Positions 27,906-37,750 of a DNA stretch of 64,000 nt are shown piece after piece. The position numbers were made by a program, and so were the translations under genes. The first letter of the stretch is position 1. Each line of letters begins with the position of its first letter. The stretch is from Tritrichomonas musculus (lineage: Eukaryota > Parabasalia > Tritrichomonadida > Tritrichomonadidae): contig JAPFFF010000031.1 of the NCBI GenBank assembly GCA_039105265.1, positions 930,001 to 994,000 of the forward strand. The letters are read 5' to 3'. Under the pieces are notes generated by a model. The model was not told where the DNA came from, made no database searches, and worked only from the letters and a program-made list of their open reading frames with translations.

Positions 27906-28997
27906 TTATTTCTTTGATTTATCTAAAATTTCTTGTATTTTTTTGATGTATGCTTGCGAATATATACGCATTCCATAATTATTTGGATGGATCCAATCAG
28001 TCCAACTATCCTTTGTTAATCCGATCTCTTCTCTAGTCAGATAGTATAAGTTTTCTTGTCCTTCAGCAATTAATGAGTCATATCCTTCTTTTTGTGCCGC
28101 ATTTGAATTGACAACTCTGTTCCAGCCATCTGGATTAACTTCTTGATAACTATATCCAGCAAATTCAGTAATAAGAATTGGTACCTTGGGCCTGGCACTA
28201 CGTATTTGATGCACCGCATTAATTATCAAATTCTTAATAGTAGCTTTTGCATAATTTGCGATATTTGGAATACAATCCAAAATATATAAAGCAGCATCAT
28301 TTTCAACAATGAAATTGATAACAGGCTCTTCAAGTTTTCCATTTCCAGAAAAACCAAAATTAAGAACAGGCATATCGAAATGCCTTTGAATGATGTTTGT
28401 AAAAGAATTTATTGGTCTTGAAGAACAACAACCTTGTAGGATTGAGGTTCCATACATAACAATAGGTAATCGATAATCTTTTTCAATCCAAGTGAAGGAT
28501 GCACCATCATTAACATATATTAATAAATCGTTAATAGTATTGTATAATGGCAAATAAAGTCTGTATTCAAATCCTTGTTCATCAGAACTTTTTCTGATTC
28601 CAGTAAAGGCATAAGCAATTTGTTGTTTTTGTTCAGAAAATGAAAATGATTGTAAAACTGATGACCATTGACCTGTTTCATTTTTTGCAAGAAGATCAAC
28701 GCCAGAAACACCAGTTTGTGCCATATGAGGCATGGAAAATGGATCTGTTGCGTAATATTGAACCCAAATATCTGTAGCATCAGTTTTGAAATAAATTGCT
28801 AAGCCTGCAGAATTAAGAGATAATTGCCAAAGTGCATCACGAACAATACTTTTAGCTCTTTCAGGAAGGCGGGTATATGATTTATTTAATTCAGCTGTGA
28901 AACCTTGATTTTGGATAACGGGAAAATTAGGCTCAGTTAATGGATCATGTGTAACTCTTGAATATGAAAAAATATAAAGCAAGCTAATTAAGATCAT
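27906..28997 (-). CDS. SGNH/GDSL-type esterase with GxDLY-like N-domain
   Basis: A 363-aa secreted-looking hydrolase: N-terminal hydrophobic segment MILISLLYIFSYS is a likely signal peptide. Residues ~20-170 are beta-rich and contain SGVDLLAK (98-105), matching the GxDLY domain found before SGNH_hydro_3. The catalytic domain has block I MYGTSILQGC with Ser185, block II NFGFSGNGKLEE with Gly/Asn 217-219, DCIPN (241-245), and block V DWIHPNNYGM with Asp334 and His337. All SGNH residues are present. Known relatives are mainly bacterial (notably Bacteroidota), where they deacetylate or deacylate glycans; transfer from bacteria is my inference. TTCATATATG just at the start resembles the initiator pattern. 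Confidence 0.85.
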   Translation of the reverse strand: MILISLLYIFSYSRVTHDPLTEPNFPVIQNQGFTAELNKSYTRLPERAKSIVRDALWQLSLNSAGLAIYFKTDATDIWVQYYATDPFSMPHMAQTGVSGVDLLAKNETGQWSSVLQSFSFSEQKQQIAYAFTGIRKSSDEQGFEYRLYLPLYNTINDLLIYVNDGASFTWIEKDYRLPIVMYGTSILQGCCSSRPINSFTNIIQRHFDMPVLNFGFSGNGKLEEPVINFIVENDAALYILDCIPNIANYAKATIKNLIINAVHQIRSARPKVPILITEFAGYSYQEVNPDGWNRVVNSNAAQKEGYDSLIAEGQENLYYLTREEIGLTKDSWTDWIHPNNYGMRIYSQAYIKKIQEILDKSKK

Positions 28998-29102
28998 ATA
29001 TGAATTTTCAAATTCTACAATAAGATTTCAAATGCCAATTACTTCTTTGAATTAAACCTTTGAAATCTTTTGAATTTATGGATTGTTTTTTTTTTTTTTT
29101 AA

Positions 29103-29973
29103 TTGTAGAACTAGGGTTGACTGTCCAGTGAAATGACTGTCCCCACCTACACTTTTTCTAAAAAATATGTTATTTTTATCCATATTTGGATTGTGGACAG
29201 CTGATGTAAAAAAATAAGTTGTATTTTGGACTAGGGTTTTTAATAACCGATTTTTAATTGAAAATATAATTTGTAAAATATACAAAATCAATTTTATATA
29301 TTATTAAATATTTTAATTCGTACTACCTTATTACATTTAAAAATAAATTATTAATATTAGTAATATAATATTATAAATAATTTGAAAATATTATGGAAAA
29401 TTATATCAATTGAACAAATTATGCAAAAGTTAATTCTTATCTGAATTAAATATTAATATTTATTTTATAGTTATTATATTTCGACAAAACATATGAGTTG
29501 ATAAATCTGTGCTAAAATTTAAAAATCTCTTTTTTAATAGAAGTAATCGACAAAATAAGAAGCATTTCTTATTTTTACTATAATTTAATGTATAATAAGA
29601 TTTTTAACTCGCCTATATCATATATGTGTACTCATTATATAGTAATAAAACTGTTTTTTACATAAAATATCAAACTTGGAATAAATTAAAGAATTAAATA
29701 ATTATAATAGAAGCTAAAAATTTGAAGCAAATATGTAAAATGAATAAAAATGGTGTCAATATATCATTATTTTGAGGTTGATTAGAAAATTATAGGTTAG
29801 AATATTTCTTTTTTACTGGAACGTTTTAGAAGGCATTTACATTCCCCTCTCAAATAATTGAATTTAATTTGAAAGAGGGATTCAAATTTCAGAATTTTTG
29901 AGCGGTTTCTCAAAACCTTATTTTGGACTGTCTCCTTTGAAAAAGTTGTGGACCGTTAACTCTAGTTGTAGAA
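29103..29973. mobile_element. Candidate hAT-like non-autonomous element with 8-bp duplication
   Basis: An identical 8-mer, TTGTAGAA, flanks the element at 29103-29110 and 29966-29973. Directly inside are imperfect inverted ends: CTAGGGTTGACTGTCCA (29111 on) and, read inward from the other side, CTAGAGTTAACGGTCCA (29965 on). GACTGTCC-type words recur near both ends (29118, 29134, 29930, 29950), like the subterminal repeats of hAT elements. The 855-bp interior has no transposase frame. The 8-bp duplication fits hAT; the terminal bases are only partly typical. Confidence 0.65.
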
Positions 29974-30453
29974 TTTTCCGATAAATTCCATTTGAATTTA
30001 TTATTAAAATAAATATTATGCATAAATTTATTAAATATAAACATTTTTTTTAATAAACAAAGTTATACCTTTTTATTTTCAAGTAAATATATATATGTTT
30101 TAGAGTCTCACAAAATTTTTCTGAGAATATCAGAAAAAAAAAATAATGAATTTTTCAAAAGAATAAAGGTTTATGCTCATAATAAATCACATATTATAAA
30201 TAAAAATAAAATAAAAATTCTTTTATTTCTTGAAAAAACCTTCATTTTTTTTAAAAAATGATGATATAATTTTATAAATTATAATTCTATTGAAATAAAA
30301 TTTTGAATAGAAAAGAATTTTAAAAATAAATCATATTCATTTCAGTTGAAATCAATGAGTTTTTTATTTGCTTATGATGCCAAAATATCATAACTGATTC
30401 ATTTTGAAATTATAATGAAGAAAAGCTCATATAATCAAATATCTGATTATCTT
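29974..30453. other. Intergenic, 480 bp
   Basis: Very AT-rich 3' flank of the glycosyltransferase gene; nothing else seen. Confidence 0.4.
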
Positions 30454-31710
30454 TTATCCTTCATAGTAGCCACCCTCATTTATAAATGGTTCGTAGTAAA
30501 ATGATTTGTTTTCTACAAATTTATCTAATAAAGCATATTGAACATCATTTATTCCTCTCATATAATGTGAAACGTTGTAATGCATTTTAGGGCATGCAAT
30601 ATAAACATTAAACTTCATTACTTTACTTCTATCAAATTGGTGAACAAGAAGATGCTTTTGATTAGAATTTGGTGTTCTGTATTTTCCAAGAATCCAATTG
30701 CCAGGGTAATGCTGCATTCCATGAATGCAAACGATAAAATCATTTAAATATAAAACTTTATGCTTGATTTGATGCTTTTCAAGAATGCCTGAATATGCAA
30801 AGAAGTTTGTATAAGCTTGATCATCAGCTTGACATAATTTTAAACGGCTCATATTAACGTATATCATGAATAATTCAAGATATTTAATAATTAGAGGAGC
30901 TGTTCCAAGTATTGTACCACCATTTACAATATGATGCCCATAATATTTAATTACTTTGTCATGCACGATTGTTCTAAGCCATTTTCGATTGCCTCTCGAT
31001 CTAGAAAAAGTTAAATTTTCTGAGCAAAACATTAAAATATCATCTTCAAAATAACTAGGGAATGGATCACCTTGGAAAATGCTATCATACAAATCCATTA
31101 AAATGATCCTATGGATTAGATGCTTTCGTGGAACAAGGAAATTGTAATAAAATAAATGTCTAATAGCATAGAACTCACGAGGTGTTAATTTTTTACATAC
31201 ACCAAGGTTGATAACAAAAAGACCACAATTTGAAATTAATTTTATACAATCAGGTGTCATTAATGAGTATGTATTATTTTCTGTTAAAATGAAAAATGTT
31301 GCTTTTGATCCAGTTGTTCTCAAACTCCTACTTGAAGGAACAAGGTTTGCAATGTCACCAAACATTGATGAAAGAAGGATATCCTTTGGTGTTGATGACG
31401 GTTTGTCAACAATAGATTTAAAGTTGCAAGGAGGACAATTCGAATATGTTTTAATAAGAGAGCTTAAATCCTGGTGATAATCGTATGGGAACCAATCAGT
31501 AAAATAAAATGTATCTATAAATTGAAATTTGGAAAATGAATTTAATATTGTAAACGAGCTGATTTTTTTACCAAAATGCATCATCGTTGGGATTTTAAAA
31601 AAAATCAGAGAAAAAACTAAAATAAAATAATAAAAAGTACGTTGATCATTGATTAAAGATGATTGAGAAAATAAACATTCGCTTGGCGATAGTCTTGATT
31701 TCTGTATCAT
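30454..31710 (-). CDS. Glycosyltransferase-like type II membrane protein
   Basis: A 418-aa protein with a short N-terminal cytosolic region, a signal anchor at ~27-47 (FYYFILVFSLIFFKIPTMM) and a large lumenal domain. Glycosyltransferase hallmarks are IILMDLYDSIFQGDPF (a DxD-like acidic motif followed by QxDPF, as in nucleotide-diphospho-sugar transferases), HHIVNGGTILGTAPLIIKYL, and CQADDQAYTNFF, the order seen in a divergent family abundant in trichomonads. It probably acts in the Golgi; donor and acceptor are unknown. The DxD is DLYD rather than a strict DxD. I chose the ATG at 31710; TTCATATATC lies ~20 nt upstream and fits the initiator consensus. Confidence 0.75.
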   Translation of the reverse strand: MIQKSRLSPSECLFSQSSLINDQRTFYYFILVFSLIFFKIPTMMHFGKKISSFTILNSFSKFQFIDTFYFTDWFPYDYHQDLSSLIKTYSNCPPCNFKSIVDKPSSTPKDILLSSMFGDIANLVPSSRSLRTTGSKATFFILTENNTYSLMTPDCIKLISNCGLFVINLGVCKKLTPREFYAIRHLFYYNFLVPRKHLIHRIILMDLYDSIFQGDPFPSYFEDDILMFCSENLTFSRSRGNRKWLRTIVHDKVIKYYGHHIVNGGTILGTAPLIIKYLELFMIYVNMSRLKLCQADDQAYTNFFAYSGILEKHQIKHKVLYLNDFIVCIHGMQHYPGNWILGKYRTPNSNQKHLLVHQFDRSKVMKFNVYIACPKMHYNVSHYMRGINDVQYALLDKFVENKSFYYEPFINEGGYYEG

Positions 31711-32022
31711 TAAAATCCAAGATATATGAATAAACCGATTCAATTTCACCTTAATTTACCTTTAAAATATTCGTATTTAATAACGAATTGCATCAAAATG
31801 GATATCCGACCATCTCATTATATAAGCTTCTATACATATCGTTTATCATTATTTTCTAATAAAAAAATATTTTATAATCATCTCAGCATGTTTTTAAAAC
31901 ATATTCCAAGATGAGTTATTATTTAAAATGAATATTACAAATATAAAAAGTATTCATTTATTTAAACATTAAAAATATGATATAAAAACAATACTAGATA
32001 AAAAAATGTAAGATTCGCATAT

Positions 32023-32634
32023 TCAACAACAACTTGATTTGGTATCAGCATTTGTGATTATAGATTCCTCTCTACTTACATGAATTAGTTTTGAATATTC
32101 AACCATCTTTTCAATAATTAATTCAATATTCTTTCCAGTTTTGGCAGAAACTTCAATATGATCACATTCAAGTTTAGATGCAAGATTTTCCCCTCTATTA
32201 GTATCAACAAATGTAGTTGATTGATCATCTTCCATTTGACCATTGCCTCTCAAATCAATTTTATTACCAACAATCAAAATCTTTCGATCCTCAAATTTTG
32301 AAACATTATCTTTATATAGTTTGTGCCAAGATAAAACATTTTGAAATGATTTTTCATCAGCAACATCATATACAATGATGACTGAATCAGAATCTTGAAA
32401 ATAAACAGGTGCAAGCGACTTATATTTTTCTTGACCAGCTGTATCCCATAAATAAAACCATGTAGGTTCACCTGTTTCTTTATCATTATATTGGATTTTA
32501 ACCATGGATGCACCAACTGTTGCTTTATAATTATCATTGAATGGTTTATTCACCAAAGAATTGGAGATCATTGTTTTACCAACAAGCGGATCACCGATTA
32601 ATGTTACCTTGTACGGCTTCATTTTAGGAATCAT
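32023..32634 (-). CDS. Rab-family small GTPase
   Basis: A 203-aa GTP switch for membrane traffic. G1 is GDPLVGKT at 14-21, G3 WDTAGQE at 63-69, G4 NKID at 124-127 and G5 SAKT at 163-166. Switch I is unusual: KATVGASMVKIQ, with T39 as the likely Mg-binding residue and no YxxTIGVDF. An insert (GNGQMEDDQSTTFVDTN) lengthens the segment after G4. The C-terminus SSCC is a standard double-geranylgeranylation site. Closest to Rab proteins, but I cannot name the subfamily. There is a second possible start four codons later (MKPYKV); the first ATG is annotated. Confidence 0.88.
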   Translation of the reverse strand: MIPKMKPYKVTLIGDPLVGKTMISNSLVNKPFNDNYKATVGASMVKIQYNDKETGEPTWFYLWDTAGQEKYKSLAPVYFQDSDSVIIVYDVADEKSFQNVLSWHKLYKDNVSKFEDRKILIVGNKIDLRGNGQMEDDQSTTFVDTNRGENLASKLECDHIEVSAKTGKNIELIIEKMVEYSKLIHVSREESIITNADTKSSCC

Positions 32635-32997
32635 TTATGTAAATAATTTTTTTCTAAAATAAATTCAATAAAACTTCATAAAAGTTTCAGATATATTCTC
32701 AAATTTGAGTACATAATTGAAAAAATCACAATATATTTTTTTTATCGAAAAAAATTAAAGATTTTTGACAGTACATTTATGAATGAATATAAAATATATT
32801 TCAAGAGAGAAAAGAGATAATATTCTGGAAAATACCATACAAATTATATTGAAAAAAAAAGTTAACAAAAAGTTGTCCGAACACAATTTTTTTTGTTCCA
32901 TTCGAATTTTGAAGCGTCCATTCAAAATGGTTAAAATAATCACCTTTAGGTTAACTTCTTTAAACTCAATATTTGAATTGAAATTCCATTTATAATA

Positions 32998-34377
32998 ATG
33001 TTTACCTTTTTTGTCCTTGTTTCACATATTCTAGCTATTGAAATCAATCAATTAAGCCTTAAAGAAGCTCTCGATACTGTGAAAACTGGCTGGTCCTTTA
33101 TCCTAGCTGCAAATCCTCAAGATTTTGAATACGTTCAGCTCGTTCGTGAATTTAAAAAAGCAGCTCATTTTTCAAAAATTAACGCACATTTTATCATTCT
33201 TGACGTTTCTACAATAGAATTACAGAAGTCAGTTCAAGAATCTTTGAATGCAACACAATTTCCTTGTTGCATATTTACTAATAATGGTGCTACCAAAAGA
33301 ATCCAATATCGTGGATTTGATGATGAATATTTACTTTCCTTTATGTCTACAAACGCAGTTAATCCACCACAAACAATCAAAACGAAAGAAGAATTAGATT
33401 TGTTTTACTCAACAACTGGCACAGGTCTTATCATTGCATTCAAAGATGCATCTCCTGAATCATATCCAAATCTTGTTGATTATTATTATGACTTTTTCGC
33501 CGAAGTTGTTGTAGCTTTTGCTGATCCAAGTCTCTTTGAAAGTGAAGGATTTTACTTGTATAGATATATTGACTCTGTTGTTGTTCGCCTTCCAGACAAT
33601 TTAACTAATTTAAGCTTTAGAGATATTTCGCGTACTATTGGTGCAAACCTTCTTCCGGAATTCACCAAAGTTACAACTCCATATGCTGGTTACTTAGAAA
33701 GCCTTAAGCAAAAATTTGTCATTTTAATGTTAGTTATGGAAGATTTCTATTTAACAAAAGAACAACTCCAACTTGCACGTGATATCAAAGCAAAAACTGG
33801 CCTTAATGTCACATATGCTGATGTTGAAAATAGCCAAGTTGTATCTGTTGTTTACGGTCTTCCTGATTCACTCGATTCAACATTAAGTGTCATTGATCCA
33901 ACAAGCAAACGTGTTTTGAAATACATGTTACAAGAAACATTGAATCTTGATAATGCTGTTAAATTAATTAAATCAATTGAAGAAGGAAAAGCAACACCGT
34001 ACTTCAAATCAGAATCAGAAGGACATTCATCTAAAATTGGTTGCCAGATGCAATCAATTAATGCAAAAGGCTTACAAAACATAGTAAAATCAAAGAAGTC
34101 AGCTGTTCTTGCACTATATGTTTCATCTCATGATCCAATGGAAGAATATGTAAATGCCACAGAAGTTGTAAAGCCAACATTCAAAGATGTAGTTTATGGA
34201 AAGTTTTCATTAAACACAAATGATTGGCCTCTCGAAGAAATTGATGATACAATTGATTTTCCAATACTCTATATTTTAAAGAATGGAAAAAGAACATACG
34301 TTAACACACTCGGAAATACAACCGAAGCAGTTACTTTACAAATCACTGAAGCACTCAATAAGAATACCGAGCTTTAA
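32998..34377 (+). CDS. PDI-like ER protein without active-site cysteines
   Basis: A 459-aa protein with a signal peptide (MFTFFVLVSHILA) and the outline of a protein disulfide isomerase: several thioredoxin-like folds in a row. The first (~20-115) has the IILDVST...FPCCIF...IQYRGF pattern, the last (~350-455) has VLALYVSSHDPMEEYV...VYGKFSLNTND...FPILYILKNGK. In both, the CxxC redox motif is replaced (SSHDPM where family members have WCGHC). It should therefore act as a binding chaperone, not an oxidoreductase. It ends NTEL, a weak match to a KDEL-type ER retrieval signal. It lies 89 bp before the GH51 gene on the same strand. Confidence 0.75.
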   Translation: MFTFFVLVSHILAIEINQLSLKEALDTVKTGWSFILAANPQDFEYVQLVREFKKAAHFSKINAHFIILDVSTIELQKSVQESLNATQFPCCIFTNNGATKRIQYRGFDDEYLLSFMSTNAVNPPQTIKTKEELDLFYSTTGTGLIIAFKDASPESYPNLVDYYYDFFAEVVVAFADPSLFESEGFYLYRYIDSVVVRLPDNLTNLSFRDISRTIGANLLPEFTKVTTPYAGYLESLKQKFVILMLVMEDFYLTKEQLQLARDIKAKTGLNVTYADVENSQVVSVVYGLPDSLDSTLSVIDPTSKRVLKYMLQETLNLDNAVKLIKSIEEGKATPYFKSESEGHSSKIGCQMQSINAKGLQNIVKSKKSAVLALYVSSHDPMEEYVNATEVVKPTFKDVVYGKFSLNTNDWPLEEIDDTIDFPILYILKNGKRTYVNTLGNTTEAVTLQITEALNKNTEL

Positions 34378-34466
34378 TAAAATCAAAATTTTCTTTTTCA
34401 ATTTTTCTATCATCTTATTGAAAATATTGATATATAATCTGAATTTCTTATAAATATTTTAGTGAA

Positions 34467-36461
34467 ATGCTTTTTATTTTTTTGGCTTTGCTTCATTTAT
34501 TTAAAGGAAATGTAAACAAAAATATAAACTTGCATAGTATAGTTGTGCAAGCAAATACGATTGGCTTTAAAATCCAACCTACAATGTTCGGAATTTTTTT
34601 TGAAGACATTAATTTTGGTGCTGATGCAGGACTTTATGCTGAATTAGTTAAAAACAGAGCATTTCAATATCCGCAAAATTTACGAGGCTGGGTTGTTTTT
34701 GGCAATGCCACGTTAATGAATGATGGCCCATTTGAAAACAATTCGCATTATGTTCGCCTTGGATATTCTGGTCATCGTGAAAAACGAACAGGAATTGAAA
34801 ATGAAGGCTACTTTGGTATCGGCGTTTGTGAAGGATGCAAGTATCGCTTTACTGTTTGGGCTAGAACTAGTAATACTCAACCACAACGAATTACCGTTCA
34901 ATTAATCAAAAACGATTCAATGGACAAGCAAGAATTTGAATCACAAGATCTATTCATTAACACTACCAATTGGACAAAATACGAACTAATACTCACATCA
35001 ACTAAAACAGAGGATAAAGCACACCTTCGAATTTACTTATTTTCTTCTGGTGAAGTCGATCTTACTTTTGTCTCTTTGTTTCCAGTTAATACTTTCAAAA
35101 AGCGTTTAAACGGATTGAGAGAAGATTTAGCTCAAGCATTATTTGATCTCAAACCTGGTGTTTTTCGTTTTCCAGGTGGATGTGTAGTTGAAGGGACTGA
35201 AGAAAAAACACGGTATCAATGGAAAAACACGGTTGGAAAACTAGAAGAGCGTCCTCTTAACGAAAATAGATGGCACTCATGGTCAACATCCCGTCTTTTT
35301 CCCGATTATTACCAAACAGGTGGACTTGGATTTTATGAATATTTTCAATTAGCTGAAGATATAGGTGCTGAACCATTACCAGTTTTAAATAGTGGTTTAA
35401 TATGTCAATTTCAAAACGATGATGATCAGCAAATTCCGCTTTATATGATTAGCCAATTTGTTCAAGATTCTCTTGACCTGATTGAATTTGCAAATGGTGA
35501 TAATAATACGAAATGGGGACGTTTAAGAATTGAAATGGGTCATGAAAAACCTTTCAATTTGAAATATATCGCCATCGGTAATGAGCAATGGGGCGTAATT
35601 TTTCCAGAACGGTTTGAACGATTTGTAACTGCCATTCGTCACCAATATCCTGACATAAAAATTGTTGGAACAGCCGGTGCCAGTCTTGATGATTCAATGT
35701 ACGATTACATGTGGAGAGAGATGCGCCTTTTGAAACCAGATCTCGTTGATGAGCATTATTACATGAATGAGGAATGGTTTTTGAGCAACGCTGATCGTTA
35801 TGATCATTATGATCGGAATAGCTTGAATGTTTTTGTTGGCGAATTTGCTTGCCATGGAGCTGGAAGGCAATTTAACCATTTTAACGCTTCATTAATGGAG
35901 GCAGCATTCATGACAGGCCTTGAAAGAAACGCAGATATCGTTCACATGGCCACTTATGCGCCACTTTTCGCACATATAAAAGGGTACAAATGGAAACCTG
36001 ACCTTATTTGGTTTGACAATCTTCGAATTGTTAAAACGTGCAGTTATTACGTGCAGCAACTTTTCTCTGTAAATAAAGGAACAAATTTTGTTAATTTAAC
36101 AATGAACGGAAAACCTGTCTGCGGAAAAGAAGGACAGGATGGACTCTATGCAAGTTCTGTTTGGGATGAAAATGATAAGTCATTTATAGTGAAAATTGTG
36201 AATACTGAAAATGTTTCTCACTTTGTTTCAGTTTTGTTCGATGGTCTTGATGAATCTGTGAAATTGACAAAAGGTAAACGTACAACTTTTCATTCCGACG
36301 ACTTGTTAGACGAAAACACGCTAGACGATCCCTACAGAATAATTCCTATTGAGAAACCAATCGAAATAGAAGGACATGCACTTAATACAGAGATTAATGC
36401 AAAAACTTTTGCGGTGTTTAGATTTGTGAAAGAAGGTATAATTAAAAATGACGAAATATGA
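34467..36461 (+). CDS. Alpha-L-arabinofuranosidase, family GH51
   Basis: This 664-aa enzyme releases terminal arabinofuranose from plant or microbial glycans. A signal peptide (MLFIFLALLHLFKG) predicts secretion. The N-terminal part (QPTMFGIFFEDINFGADAGL) is the GH51 start; residues ~85-205 form a carbohydrate-binding-like insert. The catalytic barrel follows: VFRFPGGCVVEG, then AIGNEQWG with acid/base Glu373 and VFVGEFACHG with nucleophile Glu459. Several NxT/NxS sites suit a secreted eukaryotic protein. The C-terminal beta-domain runs ~560-664. Close family members are mostly bacterial and plant; in a host-associated protist bacterial transfer is plausible, which is inference. Length and both catalytic glutamates are intact. 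Confidence 0.92.
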   Translation: MLFIFLALLHLFKGNVNKNINLHSIVVQANTIGFKIQPTMFGIFFEDINFGADAGLYAELVKNRAFQYPQNLRGWVVFGNATLMNDGPFENNSHYVRLGYSGHREKRTGIENEGYFGIGVCEGCKYRFTVWARTSNTQPQRITVQLIKNDSMDKQEFESQDLFINTTNWTKYELILTSTKTEDKAHLRIYLFSSGEVDLTFVSLFPVNTFKKRLNGLREDLAQALFDLKPGVFRFPGGCVVEGTEEKTRYQWKNTVGKLEERPLNENRWHSWSTSRLFPDYYQTGGLGFYEYFQLAEDIGAEPLPVLNSGLICQFQNDDDQQIPLYMISQFVQDSLDLIEFANGDNNTKWGRLRIEMGHEKPFNLKYIAIGNEQWGVIFPERFERFVTAIRHQYPDIKIVGTAGASLDDSMYDYMWREMRLLKPDLVDEHYYMNEEWFLSNADRYDHYDRNSLNVFVGEFACHGAGRQFNHFNASLMEAAFMTGLERNADIVHMATYAPLFAHIKGYKWKPDLIWFDNLRIVKTCSYYVQQLFSVNKGTNFVNLTMNGKPVCGKEGQDGLYASSVWDENDKSFIVKIVNTENVSHFVSVLFDGLDESVKLTKGKRTTFHSDDLLDENTLDDPYRIIPIEKPIEIEGHALNTEINAKTFAVFRFVKEGIIKNDEI

Positions 36462-36743
36462 TGTTCAGTTTGAAAGCGATGCTTGTCATTCATTATTTAA
36501 ATTATATAATTTGTGTTTAAGAAATATATGATTGCATAAAAATAAGTAAAAAAAAAAAATATTTAATTTGTATTGAAATCATAAAATCTTCCCCAATATT
36601 ATTTTTGCTTCAGCCAAAAAATCACTCGGTAATTTAATTGAAACTTTCTTTTTTTTTAAATCTGGAAATAATTTATTTATATAACATTCTTTAATTAATT
36701 GTAACTTAATTATTTATAAAACCTAATAAATTCGATTTGTTGC
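36462..36743. other. Convergent spacer with a short coding-like relic
   Basis: Between the convergent GH51 and Ind1-type genes. On the minus strand a ~44-codon frame (ending with TGA at 36581-36579) reads ...IKECYINKLFPDLKKKKVSI and ends LAEAKIILGKIL. It has no start and no known match; it may be a gene remnant. Confidence 0.3.
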
Positions 36744-37658
36744 TCATGGTCGAATAATTGTTGATTTTGGACTTGGAGCTTGCGTTTCTGACTTGTTAGC
36801 ATTTTCTGTATCAGATACTTCGATTTCGTCTTCTTCTGGTACTTTTGGAACCTTCATCATCAATCGTGTTGCAACTGTTCTAAATGTTTGTGCATATGCT
36901 GAATTTGGTGCTTTCAAAACTGCTGGAAAACCTTGATCAGCTGCTTGTGCTAGTGTTGGATCAAATGGAATTGACCCTAATATTTCGATTTTGTGATCTT
37001 GAGATAACTTTCTAGCACTATCTCCTTTGAAAATTTTAGTAACTTTTTGGCAACATGGGCATACAAATCCATCAAAATTCTGAATTATTCCGATTATTGG
37101 TATTTTCATCATTTCAAACATGCTAACACTACGAACAACATCTGCATAAGAAACATTTTGTGGAGATGTGACAAGAATGGCTCCATCAATTTTAACAGAA
37201 TTGAATAAAGCTATCGGAGTATCGCCTGTACCAGGGGGAGTATCAATAATAAGATAGTCAAGAGGAGACCAGCTTGCTTTGTGAAGTAATTCTTCAATTA
37301 GTTTACCAATTAATGGACCTTTCCACAAAAGAGCAGCGTCACGTGGAATACCATTTCCAACAGATAAAGTTTCGATACCATATGCTGGAATTGGGAGATA
37401 AGAATCATCACCAACTTTTTGAAGTTGGTTTTCATTAGTAGAAGTCATCGTTGGTATAGAAGGACCATAAAAATCTGCATCAAAGATACCAACTCGATTG
37501 CCAAGTTCAGAGAGGGTAATTGCTGTATTTAAAGCAACTGTTGATTTTCCAACTCCACCTTTGCATGAAGCTGTTAAAATGATTCTTCCAACATCAGGAA
37601 GAGGTAGTTTTTTTGCAAAAGGGTTTTTTGCGAAATATCGCGCAAAAGATTTTAGCAT
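36744..37658 (-). CDS. NUBPL: Ind1/NUBPL-type P-loop Fe-S assembly ATPase, hydrogenosomal
   Basis: Mrp/NBP35-family ATPases carry and deliver 4Fe-4S clusters; Ind1/NUBPL is the mitochondrial member and serves the hydrogenosome in trichomonads. The 304-aa protein has Walker A CKGGVGKST at 32-40, DADFYGPSIP (60-69), LLIIDTPPGTGD-type switch (LDYLIIDTPPGTGD) at ~133-146, and the cluster-binding CxxC at C200/C203 (VCPCCQK). The first ~14 residues, MLKSFARYFAKNPF, are basic and hydrophobic with Arg near a likely cleavage site, as in hydrogenosomal presequences. The C-terminal ~35 residues are an acidic, Ser/Pro-rich extension. Only 92 bp separates its start from the divergent solenoid gene, so the two probably share a promoter region. 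Confidence 0.9.
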   Translation of the reverse strand: MLKSFARYFAKNPFAKKLPLPDVGRIILTASCKGGVGKSTVALNTAITLSELGNRVGIFDADFYGPSIPTMTSTNENQLQKVGDDSYLPIPAYGIETLSVGNGIPRDAALLWKGPLIGKLIEELLHKASWSPLDYLIIDTPPGTGDTPIALFNSVKIDGAILVTSPQNVSYADVVRSVSMFEMMKIPIIGIIQNFDGFVCPCCQKVTKIFKGDSARKLSQDHKIEILGSIPFDPTLAQAADQGFPAVLKAPNSAYAQTFRTVATRLMMKVPKVPEEDEIEVSDTENANKSETQAPSPKSTIIRP

Positions 37659-37750
37659 TCTTCTATTAGGTCGTTCACTACGGTTATGGCCAATTAATTT
37701 GTGTCTTTTTTTCGTTTCTTTCAGAAAAAAAAAAATGATTCACTTCCTGA
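37659..37750. promoter_or_regulatory. 92-bp bidirectional promoter region
   Basis: The interval separates two divergent start codons. It contains GGTCGTTC (37669-37676) and, 12 nt before the plus-strand ATG, TTCACTTCC, which fits the trichomonad initiator TCA[CT][TA]. Confidence 0.45.

Noticed and set aside
36579-36743. Short minus-strand frame after the Ind1-type gene as an extra exon
   Set aside because: The Ind1-type protein ends normally, no splice motifs were found, and the piece has no known match.
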